In this document: piece after piece, positions 1 to 5,674 of the stretch
Numbering within the stretch: position 1 is the first letter of the stretch
How the letters are laid out: each line of letters starts with the position of its first letter
Assembly (NCBI GenBank): GCA_017861475.1
Contig: JAGFXV010000077.1
Coordinates: 1 to 6,902 of the forward strand
Direction of reading: 5' to 3'
DNA length: 6,902 nucleotides
DNA from: Bacillota bacterium
GTDB lineage: Bacteria > Bacillota > Syntrophomonadia > Syntrophomonadales > Syntrophomonadaceae
Made by a program: the position numbers and the translations under genes
The notes under the pieces: generated by a model
Database searches by the model: none
Seen by the model: only the letters and a program-made list of their open reading frames with translations
Told to the model about the DNA's origin: nothing

Positions 1-2
1 CA

Positions 3-1295
3 AGCGTAACCAATGATATGGATGAGTTCGTATTTAACATACTAAACAAAATGCTGAGCAATATGTCGCTGGAATATAGGCAAAAAATCGATTACAACAA
101 TAACTTGTATCAGTTGGATATCTTCTTAAAAGAAACCACAACCAATGCCAAAAAGCAAATACTATCTCTTCTTATCAAAGACGACGTCGCATATGTCCAG
201 GCCAAAGGCTTGTTTGAATTGATGAATACATTCGGAGAGGACGGGGATTATGACAAATGGTCCCAGACCTTCAGAGAAACAGAGTGGGTCAGTATGTCCA
301 AAGATGAACTAGATTCCCTTTGGGATTTATCGGAAAATGAGTACATCGGGTCGCCATTTGATTTCAGCCGCCAGTTGCAACAGAAGGCTTTGGTCGACGA
401 TGTGACCAATCAACTGATGTCTGATGTTCTTACCGGCTACGAGACTGGTTGTGTTAAAAAATCCGGCAATAAGTATGTCTTAACATTAACCGCGGAGGAT
501 GTATACCGGGTCTTTACCTCTTTAAGCGTTTACTGTTTGCAGAATATTGATAGTGTTGATAAATGCCTGCATGCCATTCTCAATAATCTGACGGATGAGC
601 AGCTTAGCGCTTTGGGAATGGATGAAGACATGAAAAAAGAAGCACTTCAATCGCTGGATAAAGTAATGATCGATATGGTCTCCAATCAAAGCAGATATCA
701 GACGAACATCAGCGAGAGCAACGAAGATTGGGACAAAGCGAAAGCTCTTCTGCAAGGATCAAAACTTGTTTACTCCATTGAGAGAACCGGTTCAAAAGCC
801 TTTAATCAATCCGCTGTTCTTGATTTGTTCGTTAACAATGAGGAAGATGTCAACGAAAATGCGCAGATTAAACTCACTGTTCAATCTGCGGTTTGCGCCA
901 AGTCAAGCATCAATATAGCCATTCCCGCAAATGCAATCTCTTTGACGGAATTGGAAGCAAACTTTCCCACCTATCTGGAGGTTGAAGTGGATTATAACTA
1001 CTTTACTCTGGAAAAAGGCTTTCAAACCAAATATGGAGATATTGAAGTGAAAATGATCGATGATTACGCTTACCTGCCCTTGCGTCAGGCATCGGAGGCC
1101 TTGGGCGAGACTGTTCTCTGGGACGAGCAGACCGGCATCGCCTATATTGAGAAAAACGGCCAAAAGATCGAAATGAGCGGGATCAATTATGATGGGATAC
1201 TCTTTGTAAAAGCGAAAGATTTTGAGAATCTGGGATATCAGGTCAACTGGGATGATGAATACAGAACCGTAACCATTGAAGTGGCAGACGAGTAA
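3..1295 (+). CDS. C-terminal part of a protein with a copper-amine-oxidase-N-like stalk domain (5' truncated by window edge)
   Basis: The frame is open to the first base of the window. The first ATG (18) has no ribosome binding site before it, so I read this as a gene that begins upstream; about 430 residues are visible. Counting from that ATG, residues about 340-425 fit the copper amine oxidase N-terminal-like (stalk) fold: a YLPLRQASEALGE segment, VLWDEQTG, a second half with FVKAKDFENLGYQVNWD, and a final strand TVTIEV. In Bacillota this domain is usually a surface or cell-envelope attachment module, and it carries no copper or oxidase activity by itself. The preceding 330 residues are acidic and mostly helical-looking, and I do not recognise them. 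They may be a family-specific ectodomain; the signal peptide expected for such proteins would lie outside the window. The gene is monocistronic here, with a strong terminator about 95 bases downstream. I am confident of the C-terminal domain and unsure of the function. Confidence 0.85.
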   Translation, partial: SVTNDMDEFVFNILNKMLSNMSLEYRQKIDYNNNLYQLDIFLKETTTNAKKQILSLLIKDDVAYVQAKGLFELMNTFGEDGDYDKWSQTFRETEWVSMSKDELDSLWDLSENEYIGSPFDFSRQLQQKALVDDVTNQLMSDVLTGYETGCVKKSGNKYVLTLTAEDVYRVFTSLSVYCLQNIDSVDKCLHAILNNLTDEQLSALGMDEDMKKEALQSLDKVMIDMVSNQSRYQTNISESNEDWDKAKALLQGSKLVYSIERTGSKAFNQSAVLDLFVNNEEDVNENAQIKLTVQSAVCAKSSINIAIPANAISLTELEANFPTYLEVEVDYNYFTLEKGFQTKYGDIEVKMIDDYAYLPLRQASEALGETVLWDEQTGIAYIEKNGQKIEMSGINYDGILFVKAKDFENLGYQVNWDDEYRTVTIEVADE

Positions 1296-1336
1296 GACTC
1301 GTTCTCTGTACAACGATGAGTTCCCGCCAAATGGAA

Positions 1337-1375
1337 TTCACTGCCTGAAGCAACAGCTTCAGCACGGCAATTGAA
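1337..1375 (+). other. Composite stem-loop in the 3' UTR of the stalk-protein gene
   Basis: Nested complementary segments are visible: TTCA (1337-1340) with TGAA (1372-1375), TGCC (1342-1345) with GGCA (1366-1369), and TGAAGC (1346-1351) with GCTTCA (1356-1361) around an AACA loop. GCAC (1362-1365) is left unpaired. No T-run follows, so this is not a terminator on its own. It sits directly before the real terminator and could stabilise the 3' end of the transcript. Its function is inferred only from shape. Confidence 0.4.
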
Positions 1376-1390
1376 CAACTGCTGTTTCAC

Positions 1391-1434
1391 AGGACCAACG
1401 GAGTGCGTTCCTCCGTTGGTCCTCTACATTTTTT
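1391..1434 (+). terminator. Rho-independent terminator after the stalk-protein gene
   Basis: A perfect 13-bp stem pairs AGGACCAACGGAG (1391-1403) with CTCCGTTGGTCCT (1411-1423) across a 7-base loop. After five further bases there is a run of six T (1429-1434). The stem is GC-rich and oriented for the + strand. It insulates the upstream gene from the promoter at 1487. Confidence 0.85.
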
Positions 1435-1486
1435 CCATTTAAAATTCATCTGTTGTCAACCCTATTTAGCCTCTCCCGTTAGTTTA

Positions 1487-1495
1487 TGTTATACT
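1487..1495 (+). promoter_or_regulatory. Extended -10 promoter for the small thioredoxin-like gene
   Basis: TG at 1487-1488, one base, then TATACT at 1490-1495 forms an extended -10 element with a 5/6 match to TATAAT. No good -35 lies at 16-18 bases; TTGTCA at 1453 is too far away (31-base gap). Extended -10 promoters often lack a -35. Transcription would begin near 1502, leaving a short leader of about 35 bases with the AGGAG ribosome binding site at 1521-1525. Confidence 0.55.
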
Positions 1496-1535
1496 ATCTC
1501 CGACAAAGCCCAATAATAATAGGAGATGTACTACA

Positions 1536-1859
1536 TTGATCGATATTAAATTAATCTGTTCTGTTTGTACCAGAAATGATTATTATTATGGATTGATAGA
1601 TGCAACTGCGAAAGAGCTTGGCTTGGAATACTCGCTCGAAAAAGTTCCCTATCAGCAGGAAATGCGGGAGCAAAAATTATTTAATCGATGCACGATTACC
1701 TACTGTGCCGGCTGCAATAACTTTAATAAGTATGGGAATTACGGTAATCCTTCCGTTAAATTTATGCCTGCTCTGGTAATTAACGACGAAATGGTATCGC
1801 ATAGTTGTGTTCCGTCCAAAGACGAACTAAAAAAGATTTTATCAAATTATCTTTCCTGA
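1536..1859 (+). CDS. Small cysteine-rich thioredoxin-fold-like protein (107 aa)
   Basis: The start is TTG at 1536, ten bases after AGGAG (1521-1525); an ATG at 1526 is out of frame and closed after a few codons. The protein starts with a beta-strand and a CxxC motif (IKLICSVC, C8 and C11). Its C-terminal third has MPALVINDEMV followed by VPSKDELKKIL, which matches the pattern of small thioredoxin-like redox proteins: the cis-proline before strand 3, then a VPS(K/E)EE-type last helix. P78 is the likely cis-proline. An inserted middle segment carries C52 and a second CxxC (CAGC, C57 and C60), and C91 makes six cysteines in 107 residues. There is no signal peptide or membrane segment, so it should be cytoplasmic. 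A thiol-disulfide or metal-handling role is inferred. I do not recognise a named family. The gene is separated from ndk by 122 bases. Confidence 0.8.
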   Translation: MIDIKLICSVCTRNDYYYGLIDATAKELGLEYSLEKVPYQQEMREQKLFNRCTITYCAGCNNFNKYGNYGNPSVKFMPALVINDEMVSHSCVPSKDELKKILSNYLS

Positions 1860-1875
1860 TAAAGTCCCAAAACTG

Positions 1876-1932
1876 GGGTAAGCCAAGCTAGTTCAAAGCA
1901 TGTTTTATACGTTGCCTGGTCTGGCTTTGCCC
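1876..1932 (+). other. Long imperfect stem-loop between the small redox gene and ndk
   Basis: GGGTAAGCCA (1876-1885) pairs with TGGCTTTGCCC (1922-1932), with one bulged T and one G-T wobble. After one mismatch the helix continues as GCTAG (1887-1891) with CTGGT (1916-1920) in part through wobbles. It has no downstream T-run, so it is a weak terminator candidate in either direction. It could be the 3' end of the upstream transcript or a leader structure of ndk, whose start codon is 50 bases further on. I matched no riboswitch class. Confidence 0.35.
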
Positions 1933-1981
1933 AAATTCAATCCTGAGAAAGTTCAAATAAAATCATATGAGGAGGTTTATA

Positions 1982-2425
1982 ATGGATCGTACATTTGCAA
2001 TGGTAAAACCGGATGGAGTACAAAGAGGCTTTGCCGGTGAAGTTATCAGCCGATTTGAAAATAAGGGCATAAAGGTCGTAGCCTTAAAACTAATGATGAT
2101 TTCAACGGAATTGGCCAAATTACATTACAGCGAGCATGAGGGAAAAGGTTTTTTTGCTGATCTGGTCAGTTTCATTACATCCGGGCCGGTTGTCGCCATG
2201 GTTTTGGAGGGAGAGAATGTTGTCCCTTTGGTAAGAAGCATGATGGGGGCAACCAATCCTGCCGATGCATCACCGGGAACCATTCGCGGGGATTATGCCA
2301 TGTCTATTAACAAGAATATAATTCACGGTTCAGATTCACCGGAAAGCGCCAAACGTGAAATCGGTATATTTTTTAGGGAAGAGGAAATCGTGGCGTATAG
2401 AAAAGCAGCCGAAGAATGGCTCTAA
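1982..2425 (+). CDS. ndk: Nucleoside diphosphate kinase
   Basis: The enzyme transfers the terminal phosphate of ATP to other (deoxy)nucleoside diphosphates through a phosphohistidine intermediate and so balances cytoplasmic NTP pools. At 147 residues it is the normal length for the family. It opens with the hallmark [14 protein letters not shown] (K9 binds phosphate) and continues with [18 protein letters not shown] (residues 88-104) and the active-site segment [16 protein letters not shown], with the catalytic histidine at H115. R85, T91, R102 and N112 occupy the usual nucleotide-phosphate contacts. The start at 1982 is fixed by AGGAGG at 1970-1975 with a 6-base spacer; an in-frame ATG at 1967 lies inside that ribosome binding site and is unlikely to be used. 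It appears monocistronic. All key residues are present, so it should be active. Confidence 0.97.
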   Translation: MDRTFAMVKPDGVQRGFAGEVISRFENKGIKVVALKLMMISTELAKLHYSEHEGKGFFADLVSFITSGPVVAMVLEGENVVPLVRSMMGATNPADASPGTIRGDYAMSINKNIIHGSDSPESAKREIGIFFREEEIVAYRKAAEEWL

Positions 2426-2432
2426 GCTGCAA

Positions 2433-2466
2433 GGAAAAGCAAGGGCTGACGTGCCTTTGCTTTCCC
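2433..2466. terminator. Hairpin just after ndk, possible bidirectional terminator
   Basis: Arms 2433-2446 and 2453-2466 pair over 14 positions with one mismatch and one G-T wobble around a 6-base loop (TGACGT). It begins seven bases after the ndk stop codon. On the + strand only three T follow the core stem (GCAAGGGC/GCCTTTGC). On the - strand the core stem is followed by TTTTCCTT, so it fits the canonical terminator form better for transcription arriving from the right. It is very probably the ndk 3' boundary, but its efficiency is uncertain. Confidence 0.55.
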
Positions 2467-2688
2467 TAATTGGTTTCAGGATAAATTTCAGCAAAACGGA
2501 TATCCTCAATTCGCTTACGACCAATCTCCGCACTGCAAGTTCGTCCTCCAGCATCTTCAGGTAGTTACATCCTTTCTCTGTTGGCAACCATTACTCCCCG
2601 AATAATTATTCCAGTTTCACAGGCTTATTTTAAGAACGTCCCGACGCAGTTCCTTAACGCCAGGTGTAACGTGTTTACCACAAACATT
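2467..2688. other. Intergenic region without a confident gene; contains an imperfect inverted repeat
   Basis: I see no supported gene in these 222 bases. A fold-back spans about 2615-2669: TTAAG (2630-2634) with CTTAA (2653-2657), AAC (2635-2637) with GTT (2649-2651), and further out GGC (2622-2624) with GCC (2659-2661). On the - strand two short stop-bounded stretches read as protein-like: 2466-2564, ending GRKRIEDIRFAEIYPETN, and one ending at 2617 with VTPGVKELRRDVLKISL. Neither has a usable start, so they could be vestiges of a lost gene or chance. Confidence 0.35.
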
Positions 2689-2713
2689 TAAAAAAACAAA
2701 TAATTGCCGATAT
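2689..2713 (+). promoter_or_regulatory. Sigma-D (sigma-28)-type motility promoter upstream of the chemotaxis locus
   Basis: GCCGATAT at 2706-2713 is an exact match to the Bacillus sigma-D -10 consensus. TAAA lies at 2689-2692 with a 13-base spacer, and TTAA at 2688-2691 gives 14; the usual spacer is 14-16. Predicted transcription starts about 80 bases before the receiver-fragment start codon. Its position before a CheY/CheX-type chemotaxis gene, which is the normal regulon of this sigma factor, is independent support. The -35 spacing is the weak point. Confidence 0.6.
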
Positions 2714-2800
2714 ATGAATTGGTAGCATTAAAATGGAATTATTATTGCAGCGCGATACAAATATGAAAAATATTGGGGAGAGAATTAAATTAAAGGAGCT

Positions 2801-2908
2801 ATGAGTGAAATGAGCGGTTATAAAGCTATGATAGTTGATGACTCAGCCTTCTCCCGTACCATGATTGCTGAAAGTCAAAGGAGTAATCCTGGTCGGTATG
2901 AGCCTTGA
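2801..2908 (+). pseudogene. N-terminal remnant of a CheY-type response-regulator receiver domain
   Basis: This frame encodes YKAMIVDDSAFSRTMIAES, the first strand and helix of a response-regulator receiver. It includes the acidic pair DD that binds magnesium and the DDSxxxR signature typical of CheY-like chemotaxis receivers. After about 25 residues the similarity ends. The frame runs on as unrelated codons and stops at 2906-2908, so the phospho-acceptor aspartate and the rest of the roughly 120-residue domain are missing. AGGAG at 2794-2798 is 2 bases from ATG 2801 and 11 from in-frame ATG 2810; the second start (MSGYKAM) matches homologous starts better. The locus has a sigma-D-type promoter. 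It was probably a receiver-CheX fusion, or adjacent cheY and cheX genes, before an internal deletion. It should not be a working response regulator. Confidence 0.75.
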
Positions 2909-3182
2909 TTCAGCCAAGTGTTTCGCTTCAAAAATGATGATGGGAATGGAGATAGATAGTTTTGAGTATATAGCTCAAAGTGCAATTGCAGAGATGGGGA
3001 ATATGGTTTGTGCCAATACCTGTACCCAGTTCACTAATATTGGCATAGACGACGTGGACATTTCACCCCCTACTGTACTGATCAGTGATTTGGGAACTGT
3101 AAATTTACCAGTAAATCAGACCATAATGGTAAGTTTCAATGTAGACGGAATCGATGTTAATATTTATGTCGGCTTAATGTAA
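2865..3182 (+). pseudogene. CheX-type chemotaxis phosphatase, N-terminally truncated and out of frame with the receiver remnant
   Basis: CheX removes phosphate from CheY-P and so resets flagellar signalling in the cytoplasm. The visible part reads VKGVILVGMSLDSAKCFASKM, then FEYIAQSAIAEMGNMVCANT, and ends with a strand pair finishing NIYVGLM. This corresponds to roughly the last two thirds of a CheX domain. The ExxN phosphatase signature is intact (E43 and N46, counted from 2865). About 45-50 N-terminal residues of the domain are absent. The TTG at 2865 lies inside the receiver remnant and has no ribosome binding site. ATG 2898 is another candidate, 14 bases after AGGAG (2879-2883). The frame differs from the receiver frame, so the deletion joint near 2872-2878 is not a clean in-frame fusion. 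I regard the locus as broken, although a short CheX peptide of about 94 residues could still be made. Confidence 0.7.
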
Positions 3183-3228
3183 CAAGCCGAAAGCCATCTC
3201 TCTTTTCTCCCTGGCATTTCCTGGGCAT

Positions 3229-3266
3229 AAAAAAACCTCCAATCCAAATTACCTTGGATTGGAGGT
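3229..3266 (-). terminator. Rho-independent terminator of the flotillin-like gene
   Basis: A perfect 12-bp stem pairs CCTCCAATCCAA (3236-3247) with TTGGATTGGAGG (3254-3265) around a 6-base loop, extendable by one A-T pair. On the - strand it is followed directly by seven T (3235 down to 3229). It lies about 30 bases past the stop codon at 3295. No T-run is present on the + strand, so the chemotaxis transcript from the left is not strongly stopped here. Confidence 0.92.
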
Positions 3267-3294
3267 ATTGTAAATGACCTGTCACTTTACATTC

Positions 3295-5508
3295 TTACTT
3301 GGTTTCGTTTGCAGCGGCTGCTTCCGCATTGGTAAGGATATTGAACTGGTTCCGGTTGAGCGTTTTAGCCAGCAAAATATTTAATAAGGAGCCTGAATCT
3401 CCTCCGGCTACAATATCCGGAGTAATTTTTATGTTTCCTGATGCAATCAGTTTCATTAATTCAATGAGTGCTACGCTTTCCGGTCCTATTGCCGCACGGG
3501 TCAAATCATAGGCTTCTGCAGTTGATTTACCAATCGCCAGAATTTTTTCAGCTTCGCCCTGCCCTTCCAGTTTGACTCGACTGGAATTGCCCTCTGCAAT
3601 CGTGATTGTTTTAATTTTTTCCTGTTCCGCCACTTTAACGCCAATTTCAGCGGCTACAATATCGCCCTGCTTGTTTGCCTGCGCCCGTGTACGTTCCATA
3701 TCGATCCTTTTTACTTCCGCTTCCCTTTGCTGCGCATACATATCTTGCTGTTGGGCTGCGATAACCTTATTGGTTTGAGTTTCCATCAGCGCTTCCGGAA
3801 TCTGAATCTGGCAAATCAGCACACTCAGGACTTCTACATGGTATTTCTCCAGTTCAGTTTGGGCTCGCTCCAGTGCTTTCTCCTGCTGTTCATGCCGGTC
3901 TTGCAGAAATTTCATAGCTTCGGTGGAAGAAGCCTGGTTACGGAAACTGCTGTCGATAAGCGGATGAATAACATTCTTCACCAGGTTATCGATACTGCCG
4001 ATCCTTGCCACCATGTATGGAGCCTGTTCCGGCTGCACCCGGATTACAACTTTAACCCCTACCTTAATAATAAAACCATCCTTGGAGGTTACATTCAGAG
4101 GATTAAAACTGCCTACACTTGTTTCATCATCCCAATCGATGGTAATATTCGTTGTTTTCACGATAATAGGAATATAGGCCCGCTTGTTAATATAATAAGT
4201 TCCCGGACCTACCACATCGAGCTGAATGCCCCGGTATCCTTTTTCCACCACATAGGATTCAATTTTATCCCCGGCCAGATTAGGATCTCCGACAGCGGCA
4301 CTTTGTTCCGGCTTTTTACCGACATTGGAAATAATGACGGCTACTTCTCCCTCGTTTACCACCGCTGCAGAATCCAGATCCACGGTAAACATATACGGAT
4401 TGACATAGTACTTGCCGGGAGGCAGGATATCGAGCTGTGGTCCTCTTTGCCCGTGGTTCGCCAGGAACGCTGATGCATTCTGATAGCTGTCATGTCCTGA
4501 CACAGAGTTTGCAATCAATTCATTGGGCGGTAATGGTTCCCCGTCATTGGCAGTCACCAGACCAACGCTGCCGGAATTAATTACAATGGCCGGATGTTCG
4601 ATTACTTGAAACATGCGGGTATTAATTCTGTATTTGCCCGGCAGCAGGATATCCAATTGTGGTCCTTTTTGTCCGCCATTTAACAAGAAAGCAGTTCCGT
4701 TCTGAAAATTATTGTGATCTGACACTGATCTTGCCAGCAACCGGCCGGCATCGATTGGGACCCCGTCAGTCGATGTTACAAAACCGATACTTCCCTGCGG
4801 GATATTGGTATTAGGCTCCAGGCTGACATTAAAGAACTTGGTATTAATACGATAAGTCCCGGGCGGTATAAAATCTGTTTGCGGGCCCTTTTGCCCACCG
4901 CTTTTAAGAAACACTTCGGCATCCTGGTAGAAGTTGTGACCGGCAACCGACCTGGCAAAAATGTTACCGGCCGGAATTGCTTCGCCGTCTGCCGCTTCAA
5001 CGATTCCGATCTCATCCTCGGAAATATTGATGGCCTGGACCTTGGTGATTTTAAATAATCTGGTATTAATTCTAAAGGTCCCGGGCGGAAGATAATCTGT
5101 CTGCGGCCCCTTCTGCCCACCGTTACCGAGGAAAGTTTCACCATCCTGATAAAAATTGTGTCCCTCTACCGAGCGGCCAAAAATGTGTCCGGCGGTAAGC
5201 GGCGCACCGTCAATCGATTCCACCAGACCAATACTGTCTTCCTCAATGACAATAAAGCTCTGTTTTAAAACCGAGTACAGGAAAGGGAAAAAGATGTGGA
5301 TGCCCGGGCCGATTGTTCTCGCCTGAACGCCAACCTCGCCGCTCTGCGCAATAACCCGGTCAGATGGCAGTTTTCGGCCGATATATTTTCGTTCCACAAT
5401 GCCGAATTGGGTACCGCCAATCACCACCAATAGGTTGGATACCCAGGTAAACAGGATAAGTAAAATGATGCCCAACAATACTAAACCGATACTTATTAAC
5501 GTTCCCAT
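3295..5508 (-). CDS. Membrane-anchored SPFH/flotillin-like protein with tandem 74-residue repeats (737 aa)
   Basis: Order of parts: a single hydrophobic N-terminal anchor (residues about 4-30); a short repeat-like segment (34-91); four tandem units at 92-165, 166-239, 240-313 and 314-387, each exactly 74 residues; a degenerate fifth unit (388-462); an SPFH/band-7 core to about 580; a charged, Ala/Glu/Gln-rich coiled coil (about 535-665); and a flotillin-type tail (AEGNSSRVKLEGQGEAEKI, then PESVALIELMKLIASGN). SPFH proteins form large oligomeric assemblies that organise membrane microdomains and bind partner proteins or proteases. Common bacterial flotillins are about 500 residues, so the repeats account for the extra length. 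The start is supported by GGGAGG (5516-5521) with a 7-base spacer. No nfeD neighbour is visible. An intrinsic terminator follows. Family assignment is firm; the cellular role is inferred. Confidence 0.93.
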   Translation of the reverse strand: MGTLISIGLVLLGIILLILFTWVSNLLVVIGGTQFGIVERKYIGRKLPSDRVIAQSGEVGVQARTIGPGIHIFFPFLYSVLKQSFIVIEEDSIGLVESIDGAPLTAGHIFGRSVEGHNFYQDGETFLGNGGQKGPQTDYLPPGTFRINTRLFKITKVQAINISEDEIGIVEAADGEAIPAGNIFARSVAGHNFYQDAEVFLKSGGQKGPQTDFIPPGTYRINTKFFNVSLEPNTNIPQGSIGFVTSTDGVPIDAGRLLARSVSDHNNFQNGTAFLLNGGQKGPQLDILLPGKYRINTRMFQVIEHPAIVINSGSVGLVTANDGEPLPPNELIANSVSGHDSYQNASAFLANHGQRGPQLDILPPGKYYVNPYMFTVDLDSAAVVNEGEVAVIISNVGKKPEQSAAVGDPNLAGDKIESYVVEKGYRGIQLDVVGPGTYYINKRAYIPIIVKTTNITIDWDDETSVGSFNPLNVTSKDGFIIKVGVKVVIRVQPEQAPYMVARIGSIDNLVKNVIHPLIDSSFRNQASSTEAMKFLQDRHEQQEKALERAQTELEKYHVEVLSVLICQIQIPEALMETQTNKVIAAQQQDMYAQQREAEVKRIDMERTRAQANKQGDIVAAEIGVKVAEQEKIKTITIAEGNSSRVKLEGQGEAEKILAIGKSTAEAYDLTRAAIGPESVALIELMKLIASGNIKITPDIVAGGDSGSLLNILLAKTLNRNQFNILTNAEAAAANETK
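4348..5235 (-). repeat. Four tandem 222-bp coding repeats inside the flotillin-like gene
   Basis: The units are 5014-5235, 4792-5013, 4570-4791 and 4348-4569. Each begins with (S/E)(I/V)G(L/I/F)V, has (A/G/N)(R/N)SV..H..(Y/F)Q in the middle, G(G/H)GQ(K/R)GPQ-type residues at offset 39, and ends with PG.(Y/F)R(I/V)N and a strand. The invariant spacing was checked by counting residues. The DNA of the units has diverged, mostly at synonymous positions, so this is an old duplication kept at protein level and not a recent slippage array. The neighbouring units (34-91 and 388-462) share the final GPG(T/I).(Y/H)I motif but have changed lengths. Confidence 0.9.
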
Positions 5509-5554
5509 TATTAAGCCTCCCTAAGTAATCTGTGAAAACTATAAAATCACTGTG

Positions 5555-5572
5555 TTTCATTTATTAATGAAA
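5555..5572. promoter_or_regulatory. Palindromic operator candidate upstream of the flotillin-like gene
   Basis: TTTCATT (5555-5561) and AATGAAA (5566-5572) are perfect inverted copies separated by TATT. The site lies about 35 bases before the ribosome binding site and just downstream of the candidate promoter at 5594-5602. That is a usual place for a dimeric repressor to act. The arms are AT-rich, so chance is possible, and I cannot name a regulator. Confidence 0.35.
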
Positions 5573-5593
5573 AGCAATTTCCTAACTGTATAT

Positions 5594-5602
5594 ATTTTAC
5601 CA
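5594..5602 (-). promoter_or_regulatory. Candidate extended -10 promoter for the flotillin-like gene
   Basis: Read on the - strand, TG at 5602-5601, one base, then TAAAAT (5599-5594) resembles an extended -10, with 5/6 to TATAAT. No convincing -35 lies upstream of it. A second possibility is TTGTAC (5612-5607) paired with a TACAGT-like -10 at 17 bases. The predicted leader would be about 80 bases. No terminator separates this gene from the hydrolase upstream, so read-through may also feed it. Confidence 0.35.
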
Positions 5603-5674
5603 AATTTGTACAAAGGAATGGGGCTAAAGATTTACTTTTCCACAATCTGACGCCCCGGCGTAATGAGTGTAACC

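Noticed and set aside
903..1313. 136-residue - strand open frame opposite the stalk-domain gene
   Set aside because: It overlaps the well-supported stalk domain on the other strand and has no plausible ribosome binding site or family motif.
1453..1495. TTGTCA at 1453 as a -35 box paired with TATACT
   Set aside because: The gap of 31 bases is far beyond the working 15-19 range; the extended -10 explains the promoter better.
1967..1981. ATG at 1967 as an upstream start of ndk
   Set aside because: It overlaps the AGGAGG ribosome binding site that serves the ATG at 1982, and NDK proteins begin right at the conserved TFAMVKPDG segment.
3727..4473. 248-residue + strand open frame opposite the flotillin-like gene
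   Set aside because: It lies wholly antisense to a strongly supported gene, has no ribosome binding site or recognisable domain, and has the composition expected of a complementary-strand shadow.
4348..5235. The regular repeats as a CRISPR or recent tandem-duplication array
   Set aside because: Units are 222 bp, contiguous, in frame and diverged at DNA level, with no spacers; they are protein-domain repeats.
5640..5674. GC-rich dyad (ACGCC...GGCGT) as a terminator of the hydrolase gene
   Set aside because: The loop would be only two bases in the full pairing and no T-run follows on the - strand.
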